Source of the DNA: Planctomycetota bacterium
GTDB taxonomy: Bacteria > Planctomycetota > UBA1135 > UBA2386
Assembly: GCA_016713175.1 (NCBI GenBank)
Contig: JADJPQ010000016.1
Location: forward strand, 7,501 to 71,500
DNA: 64,000 bases
Direction: 5' to 3'
Positions 1 to 7,758 of this stretch are shown here, one piece after another (positions within the stretch are counted from its first letter, which is position 1; every line of letters begins with the position of its first letter). The notes below the pieces were generated by a model. The model worked only from the letters and a program-made list of their open reading frames with translations. It did not search any database and was not told where the DNA came from. A program made the translations under genes and the position numbers.

Positions 1-992
1 GCGATCTGGCGGCCGTCTGGGGCGAACCAGTCCGGACGCTCGAGTTTGTCGGACACCGTGAACTCCGCAACTGGCGTCTTGCTGTCGGCGCCGTGACCGA
101 CCCAGTAGAGGCGCAGGACCTGGTCCCCGACGTAGACCGCCAACAGGAACGACCGCTTCTCGACCACCGCATGGATGGGGTCGATCGGGATCTTGATCTT
201 CTGACCGACCTGCAGCGCGTTGGGGTTGTGGATCCGGTTGAGGATCGCCAACGAACCGTCGTCCACGAGGATTCCCTCGCGCCGGAAACGGTTCGCGATC
301 TTCTGCAGGCCTTCGCCCTTGGCGACCACGTGGCTGCGCGCTCTGGCGACGTTGGCCGGGTCACACAACCAACGGTCGACGCGTTTCCGGTGGCCCTCGT
401 AGATCGAGTCGACGGCGGCACGGGCGTCAGTCTGCGCCTTTTCGATCGGCCCGCGCATGCAGGCCTCGAGCAACCGCGAGGTCAGCGGCACGGCTTTGTC
501 GTCGGCCCAACCGGCGATGCCGTCGACGAGCTGCTTGGCCCGCGCCCGCCCCTCTTCGCTATGCAGGAACGCGTTGTTGACACCGAGGCTGCGAAGCAGG
601 GCTTCCGGGTCTTCCAGGGATGGGCACCCGCGAGCCAGGGCATCTGCCCATTGCTTGCGCGCGCCACCGCCGACGCCGGCGGCCAGGACCAGCCAGGCCT
701 GGGTCGAGGCCTGCTGCTCGCCCGCAGCCACGGCGGCCAGGTCGGCCTCGGCAACCGCAACGTCAGAAACGCTGCCCGAAGGTCGAGCGTTCAGGGGCTG
801 CATCGGCACGCCGGGGTCCGCTGACGGTTTCTCCAGGGGCCCATCCCCCTGCGCGGTGCGCAGCTTTTCACCCAGGTCCTGCGGGACATTCGCCGGCGGC
901 TCGCCACCGCTGCGCTCGTCACCAGCAAGAAACGTCGAGTAGCCCCACCAAACCAACGCCGCCACGACCAGACCGAGCAGGAACTGCCGCAT
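1..992 (-). CDS. LysM / L,D-transpeptidase (YkuD) protein, 3' part missing
   Basis: Envelope enzyme predicted to cross-link or tether peptidoglycan from the periplasmic side. I translated the open frame from the ATG at 992 down to the window edge (330 codons, C-terminus outside). Residues about 5-22 form a signal anchor, followed by a Pro/Gly-rich linker. A LysM peptidoglycan-binding domain covers about residues 217-267 (it begins SHVVAKGEGLQKIANRF and ends VGQKIKIP). The first strands of a YkuD-like domain follow (SFLLAVYVGDQVLRLYWVGH). The YkuD HxxxS...C catalytic motif is not in the window, so activity cannot be judged. The start has a good ribosome-binding site (GAGGTGG). It lies 360 bases downstream of the Gfo/Idh gene on the same strand, probably with its own promoter. 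LysM is clear; YkuD is likely. Confidence 0.8.
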   Translation of the reverse strand, partial: MRQFLLGLVVAALVWWGYSTFLAGDERSGGEPPANVPQDLGEKLRTAQGDGPLEKPSADPGVPMQPLNARPSGSVSDVAVAEADLAAVAAGEQQASTQAWLVLAAGVGGGARKQWADALARGCPSLEDPEALLRSLGVNNAFLHSEEGRARAKQLVDGIAGWADDKAVPLTSRLLEACMRGPIEKAQTDARAAVDSIYEGHRKRVDRWLCDPANVARARSHVVAKGEGLQKIANRFRREGILVDDGSLAILNRIHNPNALQVGQKIKIPIDPIHAVVEKRSFLLAVYVGDQVLRLYWVGHGADSKTPVAEFTVSDKLERPDWFAPDGRQI

Positions 993-1352
993 GCTGCCAC
1001 CTCGAAAGCCAGCACCCGTGGGCACTGAGGACCGCGTCGCGTGACGCCGACCGGTCGTCACGCGGAAGTGGCGAAGCTAGCCGTTCCGGGCGGCGAAATC
1101 GAGGGGCTCCGCGCCCACTTGCTCCGTGGACAGAGGGCCGGTTGAACCCTTGGGTTCAGGTGGGATCCCCCCGGAGGATTTGGGTGCGGTACGGCGACTG
1201 CCGCCCGCTCCCGCCTCACGGCAGGGTCGGACCCCGGCGAATGGTCATCGGTTCAACTTTGTGGCCCGCGTCAGCGCGGGAGCGGCAGGACGGAGCCCCC
1301 GATGTCGGAAGGTTAGCAGGTCGCCGACCTGCAAGCGCCGCGGAATCCGACC
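993..1352. other. Intergenic region without a gene
   Basis: This 360-base gap lies between the Gfo/Idh stop and the LysM gene start. No frame in it looks coding. It holds a short perfect inverted repeat at 1144-1157 (gaaccc-tt-gggttc) with no T tract. A TAGCTT box on the minus strand near 1074-1079 could be the -10 element of the LysM gene. Confidence 0.5.
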
Positions 1353-2354
1353 TCACTCCCATCGGTTCTGCGCGATCGCCGCGACCACCTTCTCGGCTGC
1401 GGCCACCGCCCGGACGCCGTCTTCGCCGGAAACGACCGGCGCGCTGCGCTGCTGCACCGCGGTCAGGAACGCCGCCAGTTCCGCCTTCAGCGGGTTGCCC
1501 TCGTCAAGCTTCAGGTACTGGTCCAACCGCAGCAGTCCGTCGAACACGAACTTCCACAGGTCGCCGACCTGCGTCCGATCGATCTTGTCGAGATCGAGCT
1601 TCTGCAGATCCCAGCCGGCGTTCTTGCGCACGACCATGCCCTGCGCCGATTGGAAGTCGAGGCTGGCGTAGCCCTCCGGCGAGAACACGCGCATCTTGCG
1701 CATCGGCTTCAGCGCGACGCGGTTGGCGGTCAGGTGCGCGACCGCGCCGTTCTCGAACTTGATGATCGCCGACGCCATGTCCTCGGCCGGCGTGAACACC
1801 GCGCCGCCGAACGCGTCGACCGAGACGATCTCGCTGTCGACCAGCGCCAGCACGAGGTCGAGGTCGTGGATCATCAGGTCGAGCACGACGCCGATGTCCG
1901 TGCTGCGGAAGCTGAACGGTGCCAGCCGGTGCGACTCGATGTAGCGCGCCTTCTTGCCGATCTCGGCGATGCCCTGCAGCACGACATTGAAGCGTTCGAC
2001 GTGCCCGACCTGCAGGATGCGGCCATGGCGGCGCGCCAGGTCGACCAGTTCGCGGCCCTCGGCCGAAGTGCGCGCGATCGGCTTCTCGACCAGCACGTCG
2101 ACGCCGTGTTCGAGGAACACGCGCCGACGTCGCGGTGCAGCTTGGTCGGCACGACCACGGTCACCGCGTCGACCTTGCCGAGCCAGTTCACGGTAGTCGG
2201 CGAGCGCGGGCACTCCGTAGGCCTGCTCGGCGGCCGCGCGCGCCCGCTCGTCCGGATCGGCGACGGCGACCAGTTCGCAGTCCAGTTCGCGCAGCAGCCG
2301 GGCGTGATGTCGCCCGAGATGCCCGACCCCGACCACGGCGATGCGCGTCTTCAT
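1353..2354 (-). CDS. Gfo/Idh/MocA oxidoreductase, possibly GnnA-like, with a scrambled internal segment
   Basis: NAD(P)-dependent sugar oxidoreductase of 333 residues. The N-terminal Rossmann motif GVGHLGRHHARLL is at about residues 9-21, the family motif EKP at 90-92, and RILQVGHVERFN follows. This subfamily often sits in lipid A/LPS loci. The known GnnA (UDP-GlcNAc 3-dehydrogenase, makes diamino-sugar lipid A) is one example, but no GnnB aminotransferase is visible, so that role is only a possibility. The ATG overlaps the lpxC-fabZ stop (ATGA), so translation is coupled. Residues about 58-78 are arginine-rich nonsense. The neighbouring frame there reads LGKVDAVTVVVPTKLHRDVG, exactly the expected fourth Rossmann strand. 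A one-base gain near 2185 and a one-base loss near 2120 explain this. An upstream in-frame extension is a shadow of fabZ. Confidence 0.85.
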   Translation of the reverse strand: MKTRIAVVGVGHLGRHHARLLRELDCELVAVADPDERARAAAEQAYGVPALADYRELARQGRRGDRGRADQAAPRRRRVFLEHGVDVLVEKPIARTSAEGRELVDLARRHGRILQVGHVERFNVVLQGIAEIGKKARYIESHRLAPFSFRSTDIGVVLDLMIHDLDLVLALVDSEIVSVDAFGGAVFTPAEDMASAIIKFENGAVAHLTANRVALKPMRKMRVFSPEGYASLDFQSAQGMVVRKNAGWDLQKLDLDKIDRTQVGDLWKFVFDGLLRLDQYLKLDEGNPLKAELAAFLTAVQQRSAPVVSGEDGVRAVAAAEKVVAAIAQNRWE

Positions 2355-3685
2355 CAGGCGTCGACCAGGGTGAACTTCAGTTCGGCCTCGGCGACCAGCC
2401 GGCCGGCGACCTTGCAGCGCGCGCGCACGTGGCCGACCTGCGGCTTGGCGCGGATCGTCTCGACTTCGATGCGCAGCTGGTCGCCGGGCACGACGGCCCC
2501 GCGCAGCTTGACCTTGTCGATGCTCCACAGCACGGCGAGCTTGCCGGTGTTCTCGAGCTTGCGCAGCAGCAGCACGCCGGCGAGCTGCGCCATCGCCTCG
2601 AGCTGCAGCACGCCCGGCATGATCGGCTGCTCGGGCCAGTGGCCCTGGAAGAACGGCTCGTTGATGGTGACGTTCTTGAGCGCCACCGCGCGCTGGAAGC
2701 CATCCAGCTCGATCACGCGATCGATCAGCAGGAACGGATAGCGGTGCGGCAGCAGGTTCAGGATCTCGCGGATGTCGAGGCCCGTGTCGATCGGCGCCTC
2801 GCCCTGGTCCTGCTCGCGTTCGCGCTCCTCGATCAGCCGCTGCACGAGTTGCATGTTGAGGCCGTGGCCCGAACGTGTGGCGATCACGTGGGCATCCAGG
2901 TCGAAGCCGACGTTGGCGATATCGCCGATCAGGTCGAGGATCTTGTGCCGCGCCAGTTCGTCGTCCCAGCGCAACACATTCTCGCGCGGTCCCGCCGGCC
3001 CCACCACCAGCGTATTCTGTGGACTGGCGCCCTTGCCGAGCCCGGCCGCACGCAGCGCTTCGACTTCGTGCGCGAACACGAACGTGCGCGCCGGCGCGAT
3101 GTCGCGCTCGAAGGTCTCGGCGCTCAGCTCGAAATTGACGATCTGCCGGGTCGCGCCGACGGTGCCGTTCTTGGCCGGGTAGTCGAGGTGGTATTCGACG
3201 GTCAGCTTGCCGTTGCCGGGCAGCGCAACCAGGCTGGCGTTGCCGTCGCGCACGTAGATCGGCTGCTTGACCGAGTAGACCGGCCGCGTCGCGCGCAGTT
3301 CGACCGCTCCTGCCTCCTTGATGCCACGCAGGAACTCGGCGGCGGCGCCATCCATGCCGGGCACCTCTTCGCCGTCGATCTCGACGACGGCGTTGTCGAC
3401 GCCGGTCGCATACAACGCGGCGAGCAGGTGCTCGCAGGTGTAGACCTCGGCGCGGCCGTCCTGGATGCAGGTGCGGCGCTGCCGGGCCTTCATGTTGGCG
3501 CCCTGCGCGCGCACGACCGGGTGATTCTCGATGTCGGTGCGCACGAACGACACGCCGGTGCCGGCTTCGGCCGGACGCAGCACGACGCGAATCTCCTTGC
3601 CGGAGTGGAGGCCGGTGCCGCGGTAGTCGACCGGACCCTTCAGGGTGCGCTGCGCGCGCGCGGCGGGAGGTGGCGGTTGGGTCAT
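2354..3685 (-). CDS. lpxC/fabZ: Bifunctional LpxC deacetylase / FabZ dehydratase fusion
   Basis: One 443-residue protein carries two enzymes. LpxC (about residues 12-290) removes the acetyl group from UDP-3-O-acyl-GlcNAc, the committed step of lipid A synthesis. FabZ (about 300-443) dehydrates 3-hydroxyacyl-ACP in fatty acid elongation. LpxC zinc ligands are visible as H86 (CEHLLAAL), H247 and D251 (RHKILDLIGD), with the catalytic His in SGHGLN (H274). FabZ shows its catalytic H314 (LLPHRYPFLLIDR) and E363 (MPGVLQLEAMAQ). Such fusions are known from Bacteroidota and related phyla. I chose the ATG at 3685. An in-frame GTG at 3694 adds only three residues. The gene lies 31 bases after skp and overlaps the next gene by four bases, so the three form one envelope operon. 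Confidence 0.95.
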   Translation of the reverse strand: MTQPPPPAARAQRTLKGPVDYRGTGLHSGKEIRVVLRPAEAGTGVSFVRTDIENHPVVRAQGANMKARQRRTCIQDGRAEVYTCEHLLAALYATGVDNAVVEIDGEEVPGMDGAAAEFLRGIKEAGAVELRATRPVYSVKQPIYVRDGNASLVALPGNGKLTVEYHLDYPAKNGTVGATRQIVNFELSAETFERDIAPARTFVFAHEVEALRAAGLGKGASPQNTLVVGPAGPRENVLRWDDELARHKILDLIGDIANVGFDLDAHVIATRSGHGLNMQLVQRLIEEREREQDQGEAPIDTGLDIREILNLLPHRYPFLLIDRVIELDGFQRAVALKNVTINEPFFQGHWPEQPIMPGVLQLEAMAQLAGVLLLRKLENTGKLAVLWSIDKVKLRGAVVPGDQLRIEVETIRAKPQVGHVRARCKVAGRLVAEAELKFTLVDA

Positions 3686-3716
3686 GGTCGGCACGACGGA
3701 ACGGGTGGACGCGCGC

Positions 3717-4391
3717 TCACTGGTTGTTGCCGGACTTGCCGACGGTCGGTGCCGTGCCCTTGTCGCCAGCGGCGTCCTTGGGGCCGTCCTTGGGTTCGGG
3801 CGGCAACTCCACCTGCAGCCACTTGACGATGGCCGGAGTCAGGTCGACGGCGTCGGCCGCATACCAGACCTCCCGCCGTTCGAAGATCTGGGTCTTGGCG
3901 GTCGCCGAGCCATCCCCGGCCGCGCCGGGATGCAGGCGCAGCACGACGTCGACGCCCCTGGCCTTGGCCACCGCGGCGACGGCCTTCTCGATGTCTTCGT
4001 AGATCGCGGCCAGGATCTCGTCCCGCTTCTGGTCGAGGTCGGCATCGAACAGCCGTTCGCGCAGCTCGAATTCCTTCAGCATGACCTGCAGTTCGATGTC
4101 CTTCTCGGCGCGCTCGCGCGAACCTGGCTTGAGTCCATCGCGCTCGAGCTTGACCGTCTCGAAACGCCGCTTGGCCTTGTCCACCTGTTCCTGCACCGCG
4201 TCGCGCTGCTGCTTGAGCCTGCCGAGGCCGGCCGCGGCCTTCGGGAACTGATCGATCACCTTGACGGGGTCGAAGACCGCGACGACGGTCGCCGGCGGGC
4301 GGGTCGGCGCCGCATTGCCGGCGGGCGTCTGGGCGAACGCGGCGAACGACGACAGCAGGCCGGCGAGCAGCAGCGAGGAGGGTCGGTTCAT
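3717..4391 (-). CDS. Periplasmic chaperone Skp/OmpH family
   Basis: A 224-residue exported protein. A cleavable signal peptide (MNRPSSLLLAGLLSSFAAFAQ) is followed by a Pro/Ala linker, a first beta strand (VVAVFDPVKVIDQFPKA) and a long charged helical region (about residues 60-140). This is the normal OmpH/Skp layout, in which two helices form the tentacles that hold unfolded outer-membrane proteins. The tail is Pro/Lys/Asn-rich and longer than in E. coli Skp. The ATG at 4391 is chosen because it begins the signal peptide and has an AAGGACC ribosome-binding site; the longer frame upstream encodes no plausible leader. It is the first gene of the skp, lpxC-fabZ, Gfo/Idh operon, an arrangement also seen in proteobacterial lipid A clusters. 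Confidence 0.85.
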   Translation of the reverse strand: MNRPSSLLLAGLLSSFAAFAQTPAGNAAPTRPPATVVAVFDPVKVIDQFPKAAAGLGRLKQQRDAVQEQVDKAKRRFETVKLERDGLKPGSRERAEKDIELQVMLKEFELRERLFDADLDQKRDEILAAIYEDIEKAVAAVAKARGVDVVLRLHPGAAGDGSATAKTQIFERREVWYAADAVDLTPAIVKWLQVELPPEPKDGPKDAAGDKGTAPTVGKSGNNQ

Positions 4392-4497
4392 GAGGTCCTT
4401 GGAACGGACGCGGCAAGGTAGCGCACGACCTTGCGGCGCGCCACCGCGCGGCCTTGCCCGAGGCTCCGACCTGGGGTTGCCGTCGTCGACCTCGACC

Positions 4498-5667
4498 TCA
4501 GTGGGCCAAGGCTTGGACGACATCCTCGAACAGTATCGCCGCCCCCTCCAATCCCACCGCCACCCGGATCAGTCCATCCGGAATCCCCGCTCGCGCCCGC
4601 GCCGCCGCATCCAGCGCTGCATGCGTGGTGAACGCCGGCAGCGTCGCCAGCGACTCCACCCCACCGAGCGACGCCGCTCGCGCAATCACGTGGAACCCAT
4701 CGAGCACCGCCCGTGCCCGCGGCAACCCGCCCGCAACCTCGAAACTGACGACACACCCACCACCGCTCATCTGCCGCTCGATCACCGCCCGATCCGGATG
4801 TTCCGGCAGCCCGGGGTACGACACCCCGACGATCGGCCCGCGACCGACCAGTTCCCGCAACCGCAACGCCAGTTCCATCGCCGCCGCCTGTTGCGCCTGC
4901 AACCGCAACGGCAACGTCGGCCACGATCGACACAGGAGCCACGCCGGGTCCGGCGCCAGGATCGCGCCCGTCCGCCGGCGGAAGCCATCGATCGAGGTCA
5001 GCAGCGCATGCCGTCCCGCCACCACCCCGGCCAGCACGTCACTGTGCCCGCCGAAGAACTTCGTCGCCGAATGCACGACCAGATCCACACCGTGTTGCAA
5101 CGCCCGCTGGATCGGCGGCGGCGCGAACGTGCCATCCAGGATGGACAGCACACCGAGCTCACGGCAGCGGTCCGTCACCGCGCGCAAGTCGATCACCCGC
5201 AGCGTCGGATTGATCGGCGTCTCGAACACCACCAGTCGAGCCGGTCGTTGCAGCGCCCGATCGAGCGTCGACAGATCCAGCGACGAGAACCGTTCCACGT
5301 GCACGCCAAACCGCGGCAGGTCCACGTTCGCCAGCCCGCTGGTGCCGCCGTAGATCTCCTCGGCAATGAGGACCCGATTGCCGGCCCCGGCAAAGGTCAG
5401 GATCGCCGCAGTCATCGCCGCCATGCCGCTGGCAAACGCCACGGCACCATCGGCGCCCTCGAGTTCGGCCACCAACGACTCGAACTGCCGGCCGTTGGCA
5501 TGCCCGACCCGCTGATAGAAATCGCCACTGCGTTCGCCAGCGCCACAGGCACGCAGGGCCTCGGTGTCGGGTTGCCCGGACGTCGTCGCCCGCACCAGCG
5601 GCGCCACCAGTGGACCGATCGGATCGCGATGCACGCGCGGCGTGCCGTAGAGCGGCTCGGAAGACAT
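4498..5667 (-). CDS. Trans-sulfuration family PLP enzyme (Cys/Met metabolism)
   Basis: A 389-residue fold-type I PLP enzyme of the MetB/MetC/methionine gamma-lyase family. It catalyses beta- or gamma-elimination or replacement on cysteine, homocysteine, methionine or O-acyl-homoserine. Visible landmarks are the phosphate-binding segment FASGMAAMTAAIL, the PLP-ring Asp in SILDGTFAPP (D178, usually VDNTFA) and the Schiff-base Lys in HSATKFFGGHSDVLAG (K203). Length is normal. The substrate cannot be assigned from sequence alone. The start at 5667 has a GAGGGTG ribosome-binding site. The longer frame upstream is antisense to the JAMM gene and is rejected. It is transcribed divergently from the JAMM gene, with 57 bases between the starts. 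Confidence 0.9.
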   Translation of the reverse strand: MSSEPLYGTPRVHRDPIGPLVAPLVRATTSGQPDTEALRACGAGERSGDFYQRVGHANGRQFESLVAELEGADGAVAFASGMAAMTAAILTFAGAGNRVLIAEEIYGGTSGLANVDLPRFGVHVERFSSLDLSTLDRALQRPARLVVFETPINPTLRVIDLRAVTDRCRELGVLSILDGTFAPPPIQRALQHGVDLVVHSATKFFGGHSDVLAGVVAGRHALLTSIDGFRRRTGAILAPDPAWLLCRSWPTLPLRLQAQQAAAMELALRLRELVGRGPIVGVSYPGLPEHPDRAVIERQMSGGGCVVSFEVAGGLPRARAVLDGFHVIARAASLGGVESLATLPAFTTHAALDAAARARAGIPDGLIRVAVGLEGAAILFEDVVQALAH

Positions 5668-5712
5668 CACCCTCGTGTACCGACTGGCCTCGCCGGACAC
5701 CAGCGCCGCGGC

Positions 5713-5718
5713 TACCGT
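5713..5718 (+). promoter_or_regulatory. Candidate -10 box for the JAMM gene, leaderless
   Basis: TACCGT ends six bases before the ATG at 5725. No ribosome-binding site is present, so transcription would start about at the start codon. No convincing -35 box was found. Confidence 0.3.
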
Positions 5719-5724
5719 GCGGCG

Positions 5725-6156
5725 ATGCCCCTGGCTGCCAGCACTGCGGTGTACTGCCCGCGGGAACTCCGCCGCGTGCTGACGGCGATCTGCACCGCCG
5801 CGGCACCGTTCGAGGCCGTGGCGGTGCTGGGTGGCCGCCTGGATGGGACGCAGGTGCACCTGACGGCCTGCATGCCCCTCCCCAACGTCGCGGGTGCCGC
5901 GGACCGTTTCGCCGTCGATCCGACCGCGTTCGCGCACCGCGAGGCCGCGCTGCGGGCCGCCGGACGCGCGTTCGTGGGCTTCCTGCACAGCCATCCGGGC
6001 AACCGGCCGAGCCCCTCGCAGTCGGATCGCGACGAACTGTGGCGCGATTGCGTGCATGTGATCGCCGGTGGCGGCCCGCACCACTGGCGGCTGCGGGCGT
6101 TCGTCGCCGCCCGCCATGGCCTGCGGGCGACGCACTGGCGATACTGGCCGCGATGA
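5725..6156 (+). CDS. JAB1/MPN (JAMM) metallopeptidase
   Basis: A 143-residue zinc isopeptidase-like protein. The full JAMM signature is present: H88-S-H90, then seven residues, S98 and D101 (HSHPGNRPSPSQSD), with the general-base Glu at E30 (FEAVAVLGG). Bacterial stand-alone JAMM proteins act on ubiquitin-like or sulfur-carrier proteins, for example removing C-terminal amino acids in cysteine or thiocarboxylate pathways. The adjacent divergent PLP sulfur enzyme fits such a role, but this is inference; no sulfur carrier is visible. Its stop overlaps the acpS start (ATGA), so the two are translationally coupled. The ATG at 5725 follows a promoter-like box with no room for a leader. Confidence 0.85.
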   Translation: MPLAASTAVYCPRELRRVLTAICTAAAPFEAVAVLGGRLDGTQVHLTACMPLPNVAGAADRFAVDPTAFAHREAALRAAGRAFVGFLHSHPGNRPSPSQSDRDELWRDCVHVIAGGGPHHWRLRAFVAARHGLRATHWRYWPR

Positions 6157-6530
6157 TCGTCGGCATCGGTTCGGACCTGGTCGCCATCGACCGCATTGCG
6201 GCGCTGTGGCGACGCCGCGGCGACGCGTTCCTCGGTCGCGTGTTCACCGCCGCCGAACGCTCCTACTGCCTCGGCCTGGCGTCGCCGGCGGCATCCCTGG
6301 CCGCGCGCTTTGGCGCCAAGGAGGCGGTCATGAAGTGTCTTGGTACCGGCTGGACCGAGGGCATCCGCTTCGTCGACATCGAGGTCGTCCGCAACGGCAG
6401 TGGCGCCGTCGGCATCCAACTGCACGGCAGGGCCGCGACCCACGCCGCCGCGCGGCAGATCGAACGGATCCATCTGACCCTCAGCCACGACGCCGGGCAT
6501 GCCCTGGCGGTCGCGATCGCCGAGCGCTGA
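6153..6530 (+). CDS. acpS: Holo-[acyl-carrier-protein] synthase
   Basis: A 125-residue protein that transfers 4'-phosphopantetheine from CoA to the serine of acyl carrier protein, activating fatty acid synthesis. Length is typical of AcpS. The magnesium ligands are visible as D8 (MIVGIGSDLVAIDRI) and E57 (ARFGAKEAVMKCLGTG). The C-terminal LSHD...ALAVAIAE strand is also typical. The ATG overlaps the JAMM stop by four bases. The overlapping long frame beginning upstream is a shadow of the PLP gene. Confidence 0.95.
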   Translation: MIVGIGSDLVAIDRIAALWRRRGDAFLGRVFTAAERSYCLGLASPAASLAARFGAKEAVMKCLGTGWTEGIRFVDIEVVRNGSGAVGIQLHGRAATHAAARQIERIHLTLSHDAGHALAVAIAER

Positions 6531-6597
6531 CCGCGCGCGGCGACACCGCCAGTCCCGGAACGGGACGCGCGATCTCAGGGACGGCCGACTGCTGCCG

Positions 6598-7749
6598 ATG
6601 GAAGCAGCAGTGCTCGCCGAACCCTGCCATCCGAAGTTGCTTGCCCGCTGGCTGATCGCTGGCGGGTTGTTCGTCGGCTGTACGACAACGCCACGATCGA
6701 CCCCGGTCGCGACCCTGACTGCAGCCGTTGCGGCGCCGGTGGCCGCCTGGGCCTGTGCAGAAGTGCTACGCGCCGAAGCCCCGGGCGCCGATCCGCTGCC
6801 CTGGCACGCCGGCGCCCTGGCGATCGTGCGCGACGACACCTTCTCGCTGGTCCAGCATCGGGATCGGGACGGTCGGTGGCGAACCGCGGCCAATTCCCGC
6901 CTGGTGCCGTTGCCCGATTCGCAGTCGGCACTGACGATCCGGCTGCAGTCGATCAGCGCCACCGAGGCCGTTCCCGTTCGCGAAGGTCAGCGGCGCTTCG
7001 AAGTGCGGCCGACGACCGCGCGCACGTGCGCGATCGAACTGCACAGCGACGGCGCCGAGACCGCCCGCCTCCTTGGTCACTTGACGGCCCTGCTCGCCAC
7101 GCTCGAGGCGTGGTCTGGCCATCAGCCCATGCCGCAGGCAACCGGCTGTTGTGTGCGTCATTCCGAGTGGACTGCGCGCGCCTGGCTGCGGACGGCACAC
7201 CGCCAGCGCGCGGCCGGCGATCTCGACGCAGCGTTGGCAGCCGCACGAACGGCAGCGGCGCTGGCACCGGGTCTGGCGGACGCCTGGCAGCCGGTCAGTG
7301 CGCTGGCCCACACCGTCACCGCCGATCCGACATCGAGCCATGGCGCCCTGGCCGCCATGCTGTTGGCGAACGACCCGGTCGCACGCGCCCGCTGCACGCG
7401 TTCGTTCGCGGTCGAACAACAACGTGTCCGGGCGCCGGATCCGGCCGACATGCTGCGGGCCGAGGCCATCGCCCTGCAGCGCCAGGGCGATACCGCGGCG
7501 GCGCGGCGCGTGCGCGCCAACGCGATGGCGCTGCAGCCTGACACCGTGGCCGACCTGCGACTGCGCTGGGACGACGCCACGCGGCAGGCGGACCATCACC
7601 GGGCGCTCGAATCCCTGTTGTTGCTGCGGGAGTACGCTGCCGACGATGGCAGCCGCGACTTGCTGCTCGGCTACGAAGCTGCCCTGCCCGCGCTCGCGCG
7701 CCGCCGCGCGCCGACCCCTGCCGACTCGCTGTCCGCGCCGGCACGCTGA
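6598..7749 (+). CDS. Predicted lipoprotein with TPR-like C-terminal half
   Basis: A 383-residue protein not assigned to a named family. The N-terminus is a lipoprotein signal (hydrophobic LLARWLIAGG followed by lipobox LFVGC, then TTT), so it is probably anchored in the outer or inner membrane. Residues about 60-170 look like a beta-rich domain. The C-terminal half is Ala/Arg-rich helical sequence with TPR-like spacing (for example AAGDLDAALAAARTAAALAPG), suggesting a protein-interaction scaffold. ATG 6598 is chosen because it gives the lipoprotein signal; 67 bases separate it from acpS. It converges on the kinase gene with nine bases between stops. Confidence 0.7.
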   Translation: MEAAVLAEPCHPKLLARWLIAGGLFVGCTTTPRSTPVATLTAAVAAPVAAWACAEVLRAEAPGADPLPWHAGALAIVRDDTFSLVQHRDRDGRWRTAANSRLVPLPDSQSALTIRLQSISATEAVPVREGQRRFEVRPTTARTCAIELHSDGAETARLLGHLTALLATLEAWSGHQPMPQATGCCVRHSEWTARAWLRTAHRQRAAGDLDAALAAARTAAALAPGLADAWQPVSALAHTVTADPTSSHGALAAMLLANDPVARARCTRSFAVEQQRVRAPDPADMLRAEAIALQRQGDTAAARRVRANAMALQPDTVADLRLRWDDATRQADHHRALESLLLLREYAADDGSRDLLLGYEAALPALARRRAPTPADSLSAPAR

Positions 7750-7758
7750 ACTCGTCGA

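Noticed and set aside
4261..6156. Long plus-strand frame opposite the PLP enzyme and Skp genes
   Set aside because: Its sequence is Arg/Pro/His-rich and mirrors the third-position GC bias of the opposite strand; only its last part (from 5725) is a gene.
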